In this document: positions 16,207 through 24,516 of the stretch, piece after piece
Layout: each line of letters opens with the position of its first letter
Position numbering within the stretch: position 1 is the stretch's first letter
Assembly: GCF_916618745.1 (NCBI RefSeq)
Contig: NZ_OU745373.1
Coordinates: forward strand, 124,001 to 188,000
DNA length: 64,000 nucleotides
Source: Cardiobacterium sp. Marseille-Q4385
GTDB lineage: Bacteria > Pseudomonadota > Gammaproteobacteria > Cardiobacteriales > Cardiobacteriaceae
Direction: 5' to 3'
Notes under the pieces: generated by a model
Told to the model about the DNA's origin: nothing
The model's database searches: none
Seen by the model: the letters and a program-made list of their open reading frames with translations, nothing else
Translations under genes and position numbers: made by a program

Positions 16207-16995
16207 TCAAGCGGGAAACAGCCGTTCCAGCACTTGTGCCAGGCCATCTTCGTCGTTTGGTGCGGTGACGATGCTGCACTCGGCCTTGATGTCGTCCGGC
16301 GCGTTGCCCATCGCCACGCTGTAGCCCGCGTAGCGCAGCATGTCGAGGTCGTTGTAGTTATCGCCGAAGGCCACGCTTTCAGCGGCGGGGACACCGAGGC
16401 GTTCGCCCATGTAGGCTATAGCTTGGGCTTTGGTCGCGCGCTTGTTGACGATTTCAAGGTATTCGTCTTTGGAGCGGTGGATTTCGAGGTGCGGGAACTG
16501 GGGTTTGAGCCGCTCTTGCAGGGCGCGGATAACGGGCGCGTCGCCCATGACGAGGATTTTGTGCACGTTCGTCAGGTTTGCCGGGCGTTTTGTCGCGCGC
16601 AGGCCGGTGATGTCGCCTTCCTGTACTGTCCAGAAGTTATCCGGATCGGGGCTGTACCAGTGCGTCCCCTGATAGTAGTTGATAGAGGTTATGGCGGGGT
16701 CGTTTTCCAGCAGGGCTTCGAGGAGGTGCAGGTCGGCGTCGTTCAAGGTGACGCTGTAGAGTTCGTTGAGATCGCCATCCAGGATGAGGGCGCCGTTGAA
16801 GGCGATGAGCGGCTGTTTGCCACCAATGGCGGCGGTGAAGGGGGTGATGGCCAGCGGTGGCCGTGCCGAAACGAGGATGATGGGAATGCCCGCTTGGGCG
16901 AGTCGCTGGGTGATGGCGAGGGTGCGCGGGCTCATGCGGTGTGCGCGGTTGAGCAGGGTACCGTCAATGTCGCTGTAGATGGCGCGGTAGGTCAT
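16207..16995 (-). CDS. Cof-type HAD-family phosphatase
   Basis: A 262-residue HAD hydrolase with a C2 cap, of the Cof/YidA sugar-phosphatase group. The nucleophile and acid are Asp9 and Asp11 in YSDIDGTLL, motif II Ser is in LVSARP near residue 43, the motif III lysine is near 199 in NKRATKAQA, and motif IV is FGDNYNDLDML. The substrate cannot be told from sequence. ATG 16995 overlaps the stop of the preceding gene as ATGA, so the pair is co-translated. Confidence 0.9.
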   Translation of the reverse strand: MTYRAIYSDIDGTLLNRAHRMSPRTLAITQRLAQAGIPIILVSARPPLAITPFTAAIGGKQPLIAFNGALILDGDLNELYSVTLNDADLHLLEALLENDPAITSINYYQGTHWYSPDPDNFWTVQEGDITGLRATKRPANLTNVHKILVMGDAPVIRALQERLKPQFPHLEIHRSKDEYLEIVNKRATKAQAIAYMGERLGVPAAESVAFGDNYNDLDMLRYAGYSVAMGNAPDDIKAECSIVTAPNDEDGLAQVLERLFPA

Positions 16996-17387
16996 AGATG
17001 GGGCTCCGGGTGGTTGGTAGTCATGTATAAGTGGATGCCTTTGCCGGCGAGGTTATCTAAACATTCACGCAGGTAGGCTGCATCGTGTTCGGGATAGATG
17101 GGGTCGGCAACGGCGACGGCGGGCAGATCGCGGTAGGGCGCGAGGTTTTTGCCGCGATGGCTTGGCTCGTCCCAAGCGGGGTCAGGACGGTAGCCGCGCC
17201 GCCGCATTTCTTCCATGATGAGGCGATGGTAGGCGTAGAGCAGGTAGGGGCTGTGGGTGAAGACGTAGTTGACGGTCGCGTGTGCCCGTCCCCAGCCGTT
17301 ACCGCGCAGGGCAGCACATTCGCGGTGTTGCCCCAGCAGTTGTTGGCGGGGCAGGTGGGGGATAAGTGTCTGATGCCAGAGTCGCAT
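16992..17387 (-). CDS. Pyrimidine-dimer glycosylase-like protein (TIGR02328 type)
   Basis: 131 residues. The N-terminus MRLWHQTLIPHLPRQQLLGQ and then RECAALRGNGWGR are hallmarks of a bacterial family with the T4 endonuclease V (pyrimidine dimer glycosylase) fold. T4 endonuclease V cleaves the glycosidic bond at UV dimers. Whether this branch repairs dimers has not, to my knowledge, been shown. The gene starts three bases after rnd ends and overlaps the HAD gene, so rnd, this gene and the HAD gene form an operon. Confidence 0.8.
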   Translation of the reverse strand: MRLWHQTLIPHLPRQQLLGQHRECAALRGNGWGRAHATVNYVFTHSPYLLYAYHRLIMEEMRRRGYRPDPAWDEPSHRGKNLAPYRDLPAVAVADPIYPEHDAAYLRECLDNLAGKGIHLYMTTNHPEPHL

Positions 17388-17389
17388 GG

Positions 17390-18421
17390 TCAGAGTAGTT
17401 TTTGTAGTTCTTCACGCAGATAGGCAGCGCGCCAGCCATGCAGTAGCGGGTTATCGGCGCTTGGGTTGGCGCAGTAGTGTTTGAGGGTGCGCACGGTGGC
17501 AAGCAGGTCGGGGTGGATATTGAGGTCGACAGCAGTGTCGGCCACATAGCGGCAGAGCTTTTCGTACTGCTGGCGACGCGTATGACTGAGTCGCGGGCTG
17601 AACGGTTGGGCAGGCGGGGGCGTATCAGCGGCAAAACGCTCGCTAAGGTAGGGCAGCTCCTGCCAGAGCGGGTGGTTTTCGCTCAGGTATTCGGCAAGTG
17701 CTTCGAGGGTTGGCGGCTGTTTTTGCGCGATGGTGATGAGCTGGCGATCGCTCATGATGAGGCGGCGCGGCAGGTCTTGCGCGGCGGCAAGGCGTTCGCG
17801 GGCTTCGGTGAGGATTTGTGCGACGCGGCGGTCGCCTGCGCGCAGTTGCGGTGCACCTTGCAGGCGATACCAGTGCCAGGGTTCGCGCGGGCGAGTCTGT
17901 CGCGCGAGCAGCGCCGCGTTTTCTTCCGCCCACCAGTCCAGGCGATTCAAGCGGCGCAGTTCCGCAACCAGGTAGGGATAAAGGCGGGCGAGCAGTTCGA
18001 CATCGGCGGCAGCATAGGTGCGCTGTTCGGCATTAAGTGGGCGCGCGAGCCAGTCGCTGCGGGTTTGGCTTTTGTCCGGGCTGATACCGAGGAAGTGTTC
18101 GACGAGTTGTGCGTAGCTGACGGCGAGATGCGGCGAACAGAGGGCGAAGCCGATTTGTGTGTCGCGCACAGTCTGCGGCAGGCCGCCACCGCAGAGTTGC
18201 ATGAGTTCGAGATCCTGCGCGCCGGCATGCAAAACGACGGGCGCAGGGTGGTGCAGGATCTTATGCCACGGCACAGCGTCTGCGCCATCCAGTGGGTCAT
18301 ACAAATGTGCGTTGCCGCCCGGCTGGCAGGTTTGCACCAGGGCGAGTTTGGGGATGTAGCTGTGCTCGCGCACAAATTCGCTGTCGTAGCAGAGGATGTG
18401 GTGGGGGGCAAAATCTTCCAT
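17390..18421 (-). CDS. rnd: Ribonuclease D
   Basis: 3'-5' exoribonuclease that trims tRNA precursors and other small RNAs. 343 residues from ATG 18421, which follows GGGAACCC; an in-frame ATG ten codons earlier lies in the shared upstream region. DEDD exonuclease motifs are seen: Exo I YDSEFVREHSY near residue 15, Exo II HAGAQDLELM near 68, Exo III YAAADVELL near 140. Two HRDC-type helical regions follow (about 205-285 and 290-343). First gene of a three-gene minus-strand operon. Confidence 0.94.
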   Translation of the reverse strand: MEDFAPHHILCYDSEFVREHSYIPKLALVQTCQPGGNAHLYDPLDGADAVPWHKILHHPAPVVLHAGAQDLELMQLCGGGLPQTVRDTQIGFALCSPHLAVSYAQLVEHFLGISPDKSQTRSDWLARPLNAEQRTYAAADVELLARLYPYLVAELRRLNRLDWWAEENAALLARQTRPREPWHWYRLQGAPQLRAGDRRVAQILTEARERLAAAQDLPRRLIMSDRQLITIAQKQPPTLEALAEYLSENHPLWQELPYLSERFAADTPPPAQPFSPRLSHTRRQQYEKLCRYVADTAVDLNIHPDLLATVRTLKHYCANPSADNPLLHGWRAAYLREELQKLL

Positions 18422-18480
18422 AAGGGTTCCCGGTTGGATACGGCGCGGCACGGTAGCATGAACAATGCGGTCGGGAAAGT

Positions 18481-18508
18481 TTGTTTTGCAGCAGCTTTTC
18501 CGTATAAT
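18481..18508 (+). promoter_or_regulatory. Promoter of rpsF-rpsR-rplI
   Basis: TTGTTT (18481-18486), a 16-base spacer and a perfect TATAAT (18503-18508), 75 bases before rpsF. It is divergent from rnd. Confidence 0.65.
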
Positions 18509-18517
18509 CCGCGCGCT

Positions 18518-18556
18518 TGCCGGTTCGCCGGCATTTCCTTGCCGCCATATGGCGGC
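18518..18556 (+). promoter_or_regulatory. Two hairpins in the rpsF leader
   Basis: TGCCGG-TTCG-CCGGCA (18518-18533) and the palindrome GCCGCCATATGGCGGC (18541-18556) lie between promoter and rpsF. In several bacteria the S6:S18 complex binds the rpsF leader to repress its own operon. These stems occupy that position, but I cannot confirm the known S6:S18 consensus. Confidence 0.4.
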
Positions 18557-18582
18557 TTTGTTTATCCATAAGGAATCTTCTG

Positions 18583-18915
18583 ATGAGACATTATGAAATC
18601 GTTTTCCTGGTCCACCCCGACCAGAGCGAACAGGTCAATGCGATGACCGAGCGTTACCGCTCCGTCGTGGAAGCCGCCAATGGCAAAGTCCACCGCTTCG
18701 AAGACTGGGGCCGCCGCGTGCTGGCTTATCCAATCAATAAACTGGTCAAAGCGCACTATGTGATGATGAACATCGAATGTGATGCCAAGACGCTGGAAGA
18801 ACTGGAAACCAACTTCCGTTTCAACGACGCCATTTTGCGTCACCTCACCATCCGTCGTGACGAAGCCATTACCGAAGCCTCGCCGATGGCCGAAAGCAAG
18901 AAGAAGGAGGGCTAA
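18583..18915 (+). CDS. rpsF: Ribosomal protein S6
   Basis: Component of the 30S platform; binds 16S rRNA together with S18. The 110-residue product starts MRHYEIVFLVHPDQSEQV, as in the family, and ends in a Lys/Glu tail. The start follows AAGGAATC; the longer upstream frame is leader sequence. First gene of rpsF-rpsR-rplI. priB, which lies between rpsF and rpsR in E. coli, is absent here: only three bases separate the two genes. Confidence 0.97.
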   Translation: MRHYEIVFLVHPDQSEQVNAMTERYRSVVEAANGKVHRFEDWGRRVLAYPINKLVKAHYVMMNIECDAKTLEELETNFRFNDAILRHLTIRRDEAITEASPMAESKKKEG

Positions 18916-18918
18916 ACT

Positions 18919-19131
18919 ATGGCACGTCGCAGAACTTGTCGCTTCACCGCCGAAGGCGTGAAAGAAATTGACTACAAAGACCTCGAAACCTTGAAAGCGT
19001 TTATCAGCGAAACCGGTAAAATCGTCCCCGCACGTATCACCGGTACCAATGCGTTCTACCAACGCCAACTCGCAACTGCTATCAAGCGCGCACGTTTCCT
19101 GGCGCTTCTGCCGTATTCCGACCAGCACTAA
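18919..19131 (+). CDS. rpsR: Ribosomal protein S18
   Basis: 70 residues (E. coli 75), beginning MARRRTCRFTAEG and containing the conserved KIVPARITGTNAFYQRQL segment that contacts S6 and 16S rRNA. An AAGGAGG site overlaps the rpsF stop. Ten bases separate it from rplI. Confidence 0.97.
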   Translation: MARRRTCRFTAEGVKEIDYKDLETLKAFISETGKIVPARITGTNAFYQRQLATAIKRARFLALLPYSDQH

Positions 19132-19140
19132 GGAGGACGC

Positions 19141-19590
19141 ATGAATATCATCCTGTTGGAAAAAGTGGCCGGACTGGGCGAACTTGGCGATCGTGTGGAC
19201 GTCAGAGCGGGCTATGCCCGCAACTTCCTCATTCCGCAACGCAAGGCTACCGAAGCGACCAAAGCGAATATTGAGCGTTTTGAAGCCCGCCGTGCCGAGC
19301 TGGAAAGACAGCAAGCCGCCAAATTGGCCGATGCCGAGCAACGCGCCGCCGCGCTCTCCGGCAAAGTGCTGACCATCCTCGCCAAAGCAGGCGACGAAGG
19401 CAAACTGTTCGGCTCTGTCGGTACCCAGGACATCGCTGATGCTGCCATGCAACAAGGGCTGAAACTGGCTCGCAGCGAAGTGATGATGCCACACGGCACC
19501 ATCCGCGAAATCGGGGAATACACCATCTCCCTGCACCTTTTTGCTGGTATCAGCACCGAAGTACTGGTACGCGTCGTCGCTGGCGAATAA
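19141..19590 (+). CDS. rplI: Ribosomal protein L9
   Basis: 149 residues, the usual length. The N-terminal domain has MNIILLEKVAGLGELGDRV and the signature GYARNFLIPQRKA; a long connecting helix (residues 45-75) leads to the C-terminal domain. It binds 23S rRNA near the L1 stalk and helps keep the reading frame. AAGGAGG precedes the start. The operon ends in a strong terminator. Confidence 0.97.
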   Translation: MNIILLEKVAGLGELGDRVDVRAGYARNFLIPQRKATEATKANIERFEARRAELERQQAAKLADAEQRAAALSGKVLTILAKAGDEGKLFGSVGTQDIADAAMQQGLKLARSEVMMPHGTIREIGEYTISLHLFAGISTEVLVRVVAGE

Positions 19591-19614
19591 TTCCTACACG
19601 ACGACACAACAAAA

Positions 19615-19645
19615 CCGGAAAGCGGCAACGCCTTCCGGTTTTTTT
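19615..19645 (+). terminator. Terminator of the rpsF operon
   Basis: CCGGAAAGCG/CGCCTTCCGG stem with GCAA loop and seven T. The rest of 19646-19950 shows no gene; its only recognisable element is the glpT promoter. Confidence 0.85.
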
Positions 19646-19859
19646 ATATGCGCTCCTCACATAGATCACTGATTGTGCCAAAGAGATCAATATCCGGCGC
19701 GACGAAATCGTCGCCTGCCCTGCCGTCCTAATCTGTGTGGAAAGCACAGCAAATTCCTCAAACAAAACATGGCGTCGCCTACCCCAGACAAATCTATATC
19801 TTGCCTGCTGCTGCAAATCCCCAGAAAAAAACGTAAATTCACGCGACAATCACAAAAAT

Positions 19860-19888
19860 TTGGCACTTCACCGATAAACCGCTACAAT
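19860..19888 (+). promoter_or_regulatory. Promoter of glpT
   Basis: TTGGCA (19860-19865), a 17-base spacer and TACAAT (19883-19888), 62 bases before the glpT start. Close to the sigma-70 consensus. Confidence 0.7.
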
Positions 19889-19950
19889 CCGCGCCCGGAA
19901 TGCGGCACGACTTGCCGCTTCAATCTTGTTTAACCCCTTTGGAGCCCTTA

Positions 19951-21405
19951 ATGATTGGCATATTCAAACCGTCGCCGGATGCCCCTCGCCTGCCGGCCGA
20001 CAAAATCGATCCTACCTACCGTCGCCTGCGTTGGCAGGTGTTCTGCGGCATCTTCTTTGGTTACGCCGCCTATTACTTCGTGCGCGGCAACTTCAACCTC
20101 GCGCAAAAAGGGCTGATTGACGCCGGCCTGTACAACAAAGAACAGCTTGGCCAAATCGGTACCGCTGTGGGGCTCGCTTACGGCCTGTCCAAATTCCTGA
20201 TGGCGTCCATCTCTGACCGCGCCAACCCCAAAGCCTTCCTGCCCTGCGGCCTGCTGCTCTCCGGCCTGTGCATGACACTGATGGGGACTGTGCCCTTCTT
20301 CACCACCAGTGGTGTCGTCATCGCCTTCATCATGATCTTCCTCAACGGCTGGTTCCAGGGCATGGGCTGGCCGCCCTGCGGCAAGACCATGGTGCACTGG
20401 TGGTCAAAGAAAGAGCGTGGCTCCATCGTCTCCATCTGGAACTGCGCGCACAACGTTGGCGGCATGATGCCGGGATTAATGGTGCTGCTAGCGGGCTGGG
20501 TCTTCTTCCAGCAGCATGGCGTCAAGGCGACCGAAGCCGATATCTGGCGGCAAGCCCTCTACTATCCGGGCGTCATCGCCATGGTGCTTGCCGTGCCGGT
20601 GTACTTCGTTATGAAAGACACCCCGCAATCCTGCGGCCTGCCACCGATTGAGCAGTGGAAAAACGACTACCCGGAAAACTACGACGAAAAAACCGCCGAG
20701 AAAAACCTCACTACCAAGGAAATCTTCTTCACCTATGTGTTCAAGAACCGCTTGCTGTGGTACATCGCACTCGCCAACGTCTTCGTCTATCTCATCCGCT
20801 ACGGCGTACTCAACTGGTCGCCGGTCTATCTCAGCGAGGTCAAACACTTTGACTTCAAGGGTACCGCATGGGCTTATACCGTCTATGAACTCGCTGCCAT
20901 TCCCGGCACCCTGCTCTGCGGCTGGGTATCGGACAAAGTCTTCAAGGGTCGTCGCGGCCTGACCGGCGTCGTCTTCATGATCCTGACCACCCTAGCCGTT
21001 GTCGCCCTGTGGATGAACCCGGCGACACCTGCTGACAAACTGGCCGAATATGCCAACGTGGAATGGTTCCGTAACCCCTACCAGCTCACCGACTTCATCC
21101 TGCTGACCACCGTGGGCTTCCTCATCTACGGCCCGGTCATGCTCATCGGCCTGCACGCCCTGGAACTCGCGCCGAAAAAAGCTGCTGGTACCGCCGCAGG
21201 CTTCACCGGCCTCTTCGGTTACCTCGGTGGCACCGTAGCCGCAGCCTATGTGATTGGCCGCACTGCCGAACGCTACGGCTGGGACAAAGGTTTTGAAGTC
21301 ATCGTAGGCGGCGGCATCATCGCCATCATCCTGCTGCTCATCACCACCATCGAAGAAGGCAAGCACAAAGCCAAAATCCCCGAATCCGAACGTCTGCAAA
21401 AATAA
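19951..21405 (+). CDS. glpT: Glycerol-3-phosphate transporter (GlpT family)
   Basis: Inner-membrane antiporter exchanging sn-glycerol-3-phosphate for phosphate; organophosphate:phosphate antiporter branch of the MFS. 484 residues, 12 hydrophobic segments. Family sequences include RWQVFCGIFFGYAAYYFVR near the N-terminus, GWFQGMGWPPCGKTMVHWW in helix 4-5 and GPVMLIGLHALELAPKKAAG near helix 10. UhpT/UhpC are relatives, but the GW-PPCGK stretch and length favour GlpT. ATG 19951 follows GGAG. Single gene with its own promoter and terminator. Confidence 0.9.
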   Translation: MIGIFKPSPDAPRLPADKIDPTYRRLRWQVFCGIFFGYAAYYFVRGNFNLAQKGLIDAGLYNKEQLGQIGTAVGLAYGLSKFLMASISDRANPKAFLPCGLLLSGLCMTLMGTVPFFTTSGVVIAFIMIFLNGWFQGMGWPPCGKTMVHWWSKKERGSIVSIWNCAHNVGGMMPGLMVLLAGWVFFQQHGVKATEADIWRQALYYPGVIAMVLAVPVYFVMKDTPQSCGLPPIEQWKNDYPENYDEKTAEKNLTTKEIFFTYVFKNRLLWYIALANVFVYLIRYGVLNWSPVYLSEVKHFDFKGTAWAYTVYELAAIPGTLLCGWVSDKVFKGRRGLTGVVFMILTTLAVVALWMNPATPADKLAEYANVEWFRNPYQLTDFILLTTVGFLIYGPVMLIGLHALELAPKKAAGTAAGFTGLFGYLGGTVAAAYVIGRTAERYGWDKGFEVIVGGGIIAIILLLITTIEEGKHKAKIPESERLQK

Positions 21406-21422
21406 ACCTGCCTGATGGCGAA

Positions 21423-21454
21423 AAAGAGGGAACTGAAGGGTTCCCTCTTTTTTT
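21423..21454 (+). terminator. Terminator of glpT
   Basis: GAGGGAAC/GTTCCCTC stem, six-base loop, seven T. Confidence 0.85.
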
Positions 21455-21479
21455 GCCTGATCCGTACATACGACAAAAA

Positions 21480-21990
21480 TTTGCCAAGCGGCGTCGTTAC
21501 TGGGCCCGCCAAGCGGCGTTAATGCTGGGTCTGCCAAGCATAAAAGCCCCTCACCCACTGGGTGAGGGGTTTGGGGTGGGGGTTAGAGAAAAACGGGCGA
21601 AGCCCGACAAAACCCCGTCAAGCGACGTAAACACTGAGCCCTCCAAGCGGTGTGGTTACTGGGTTTGTCGCTAGTTTTTGTTTTGAGACGTTGCAGGCAA
21701 CGTCTCTACGTTTTCTTTCTACCGTAGCGCTGCCGTGCTATCGCCAAAACTGCCAAGCGGCGTAAATACTGGGGCTGCCAAGCGGCGTAGTTACCGAGTT
21801 CACGTCAAGCGGCGTGGTTGCCGGATTTTGTAGAGATGTTGCCCGCAATGTCTTCAGATCAAAAACGCGTTATTTCCCCGCTTGACGGTCACGCTTACCC
21901 GAATTGCCAAAAGCAGGCTGCGCGCCTGCTCGATGGGCTAAAGCCCATTCTACGCCCGCCAAGCGGCGTAGTTACTGGGCCTGATAAGCG
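21480..21990. repeat. Spacer filled with dispersed repeats
   Basis: No gene from 21406 to 22032. It holds ten CCGCTTGGCGG-family copies, mostly on the minus strand (cores near 21483, 21508, 21532, 21617, 21642, 21752, 21777, 21804, 21872, 21957), some spaced 25 bases apart. Also present are hairpin CCCCTCACCC/GGGTGAGGGG (21546-21568), the palindrome GAGACGTTGCAGGCAACGTC at 21685, its degenerate copy at 21830-21854, and GGGCTAAAGCCC near 21934. It looks like a collecting site for several repeat families. Confidence 0.8.
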
Positions 21991-22032
21991 GTGAGTTTGG
22001 GGGGGCGTTTTTTGTTGTGTGCGAAGGGTGCG

Positions 22033-23388
22033 TCAGTCGTTAAAGGAGATCTGGGCAGTGTCGCTGATTATCATCTGCGGCTTTTTCCGGTTTTCCTCGA
22101 TCTTGCCAGTTACGCAAATATCGGCATGTACCAGATGAGAAGCCTGACGACTCAATGCCCGACTTGTCTTCCAGACTACGGCGGTAAAGGACTGGTTGGG
22201 GGAAGGCGCATCAAAATGGAGCGCAATACTTTTCTTCGTTTCTTTCAAAGCGGCGACTTTGCCGCAGACGCGACGGGTTTCGCCGATGTACTGCCCTGCT
22301 TCACGTGCCATGATACTGCCATCACTGGTACGGGTTTCCGATTGTGTCTGTTGCTCAGTTGCGGCGACCGGTGTCGACGGTACAACGTCGCTACTCACGA
22401 CAGGGCGTATGTTTGATGTTCCTGTATTGCTGACGGCCTGCCCGATAACTGGCAATTCGGTCAGCACCGCCGGTGGATCTTCTTCCACCGGAATCGGCGT
22501 TTTTTTCCCCGCTATCTTGGCAAAATAGTAGTAACCGCCCACCGCAGCTGCACCAAGCGCCAACACGGCAACAATACCCAGTACCCAGGGTGCCGCTGAT
22601 TTTCGTTCATATCGCCCCTGGGAGTCCTCAACCGAGGCTTGGCGGAGATCGGCCATGATGTCTTTGAGGGTTTGAATTTCTGCAATGAGGGTCTTGATGT
22701 CGATTTCGTTGGCAATCACGGTGGCAATAGATGCCCGCTGGTATTGGCGGATTTTCTCTTCGTAGGCGCGGATTTCCGCATCCAGCAGCTGCATTTGCGC
22801 ATGTAGCTGGGCATCGTTTCTGCCCTTGCCCGCCGCTTGCGCGACCAAGCGGTCCGCCTGCTCTTTCAGACCGCCCGCTTCCGTCGCCCATATTTTTTTC
22901 AGCGCCAGAATGTCCTCCTGATAGGCCTCAACAATGGCGGCGTATTCCTCTTTCTTGTTTTTCGGGGTGTAATCGCCCTGTGTCTGCGCACGCAGGATGT
23001 CGCCAATTTCGCTCATGATGACATCAGGCGCATGCTGTATTTTAGCGGCGCTATAGCGCAGGACGACGCCAAAGGCATTGAGCAGCGCGTTTTGCTGTTC
23101 GAGAAATTCATTAAAGCGACGGTAATCGATGTCACCATCGGCAGATTTATAGGGGGCAAGACCGTCCAGTTCGATAGCCAGCCGCTGGTTCTTTTCCGGA
23201 TTTTCAATGAGGATGTCGATACTGCGCTCGCTGCCTTTGGCATCGGTAAAGCGGTGTGTCGCGCTGAGATCTTCCGGACTGACGTCGTCAATTTTGCTCA
23301 GGATTTGCCGGACAAATTGCTCTTTGAGATTCGCCGGATGTTGGAGATGTTCTTTATTGCGCTGTATCCACAGCTCCCAGTTTTTCAT
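22033..23388 (-). CDS. Nuclease-like domain / TM helix / OB-fold fusion protein
   Basis: 451 residues of a mixed design I do not recognise as a named family. Residues 1-125 resemble a PD-(D/E)XK (DUF559/Vsr-like) nuclease: Asp58 in RSIDILI, Glu73 and Asp75 in AIELDGLAPY, then FGVVLRYS. Residues 145-255 are charged and coiled-coil like. A transmembrane helix covers about 267-289. A Thr/Ser/Pro-rich linker (295-360) leads to a C-terminal OB-fold-like domain (363-449: GQYIGETRRVCGKV, ADICVTGKI). The nuclease half would be cytosolic and the OB half periplasmic. DNA uptake or envelope defence is possible, but speculative. Confidence 0.6.
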   Translation of the reverse strand: MKNWELWIQRNKEHLQHPANLKEQFVRQILSKIDDVSPEDLSATHRFTDAKGSERSIDILIENPEKNQRLAIELDGLAPYKSADGDIDYRRFNEFLEQQNALLNAFGVVLRYSAAKIQHAPDVIMSEIGDILRAQTQGDYTPKNKKEEYAAIVEAYQEDILALKKIWATEAGGLKEQADRLVAQAAGKGRNDAQLHAQMQLLDAEIRAYEEKIRQYQRASIATVIANEIDIKTLIAEIQTLKDIMADLRQASVEDSQGRYERKSAAPWVLGIVAVLALGAAAVGGYYYFAKIAGKKTPIPVEEDPPAVLTELPVIGQAVSNTGTSNIRPVVSSDVVPSTPVAATEQQTQSETRTSDGSIMAREAGQYIGETRRVCGKVAALKETKKSIALHFDAPSPNQSFTAVVWKTSRALSRQASHLVHADICVTGKIEENRKKPQMIISDTAQISFND

Positions 23389-23451
23389 TATGCCAACCTT
23401 GAATGAAATGGGTTTTAGCTTTTAAAAATATTTGAGTTCATATAACGCCAC

Positions 23452-24441
23452 TTATTCATCTGCAGAACAATTACGCTGAATCCAAGTAGCTACATTATAT
23501 TGACACAGCTCTTCACTTTCTGATGGATCTACAATCGTAAAGGATTCTGGTGGAGAAGACCACATTTTACTAATTACAAATATAGGATCACGAATTCCCA
23601 TTTGAGCTAAATAAACATAAATATCTACATATATCTGATTATCAAATTCTATAGGAACTGGATGGTTGTTTGACAATATATATATTTGATGAAACTGCAA
23701 ACTTGGGTAGGGAGACCATATTGTACGGTTAATACCTGCCATAAATACTAAAGGGCAAGCAGACTTGCAATTATTATATAAAGTAGTATCTAAGCCTCTT
23801 TGTCTAATATATCTTCCCGCATTTAATGCTTCTTGTACAGAACCGCCACCACTCCCTAGTGCAATGGTTTTTACTTTGGGACTTTTACTAATAGCAGTTT
23901 TTAATTTTTGGAAAAATCCATCCTCTATTTTCCCCAATATCTGAATAGTTTCCCCCTGATCCTTCAGAATATAGAATGTAGACTTTTTCTCTTTTATGTA
24001 GTCTGACCCAGACCTCCCTGCACAATCAAGATTCCATTCTATTATTCTCTCATCATCAGACAAGACCAAGATTCTTTTAGCTATTACAGTATAGTTTTCT
24101 AATGATTGTGCTTCAATCTGCAAACTATATCCATTCCCTTCTGATTTAGTATTCAAGTCTATTTCATATTTGACCTCAAATTTCCTAGGATCTTTATTTA
24201 ATAATCTTGCAAGAATAAAACACGTATGATCATCTGCATCAACTTCATTAAATGCAGTTCCTAGACTTCCTGCATACATAGTACTTGCAGTATTCCATAA
24301 TTTTTTAGACAATTTTTCTTTTTCGATAATTTCTTTTCTTATCTCGTTAACTACTTTGTTTTTGTTAAATGCTTTAGCATTAGAAAAGTCTGGAATAACT
24401 AAAAAAGCCAATAAAAAGCTACTTAAAATTATTTTTTTCAT
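23452..24441 (-). CDS. Periplasmic ClpP/crotonase-like protein (COG3904 type)
   Basis: 329 residues with a signal peptide (MKKIILSSFLLAFLVIPDFS). The C-terminal half resembles the COG3904 periplasmic family of ClpP-like fold: ALGSGGGSVQEALNAGRYIR forms the oxyanion loop, Ser227 in NNCKSACPLVFMAG is the likely nucleophile and His251 in LQFHQ the likely base. ATG 24441 follows AAGGATTAAA. GC is near 33%, far below the neighbours, and codons end in A/T, which points to recent acquisition. The N-terminal half (25-170) is not recognised. Whether it is a protease is unknown. Confidence 0.7.
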   Translation of the reverse strand: MKKIILSSFLLAFLVIPDFSNAKAFNKNKVVNEIRKEIIEKEKLSKKLWNTASTMYAGSLGTAFNEVDADDHTCFILARLLNKDPRKFEVKYEIDLNTKSEGNGYSLQIEAQSLENYTVIAKRILVLSDDERIIEWNLDCAGRSGSDYIKEKKSTFYILKDQGETIQILGKIEDGFFQKLKTAISKSPKVKTIALGSGGGSVQEALNAGRYIRQRGLDTTLYNNCKSACPLVFMAGINRTIWSPYPSLQFHQIYILSNNHPVPIEFDNQIYVDIYVYLAQMGIRDPIFVISKMWSSPPESFTIVDPSESEELCQYNVATWIQRNCSADE

Positions 24442-24477
24442 TTTAATCCTTCTTTTATTTTTTACGGCATTCAAAAT

Positions 24478-24507
24478 AGTAAGCGCTTCTCAAAAGAAGC
24501 GCTTACT
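24478..24507 (-). terminator. Hairpin after aspS
   Basis: A perfect 13-bp stem AGTAAGCGCTTCT/AGAAGCGCTTACT with a four-base loop. On the minus strand it is followed by ATTTTG, a weak T run. Confidence 0.6.
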
Positions 24508-24516
24508 GCTCTCGTC

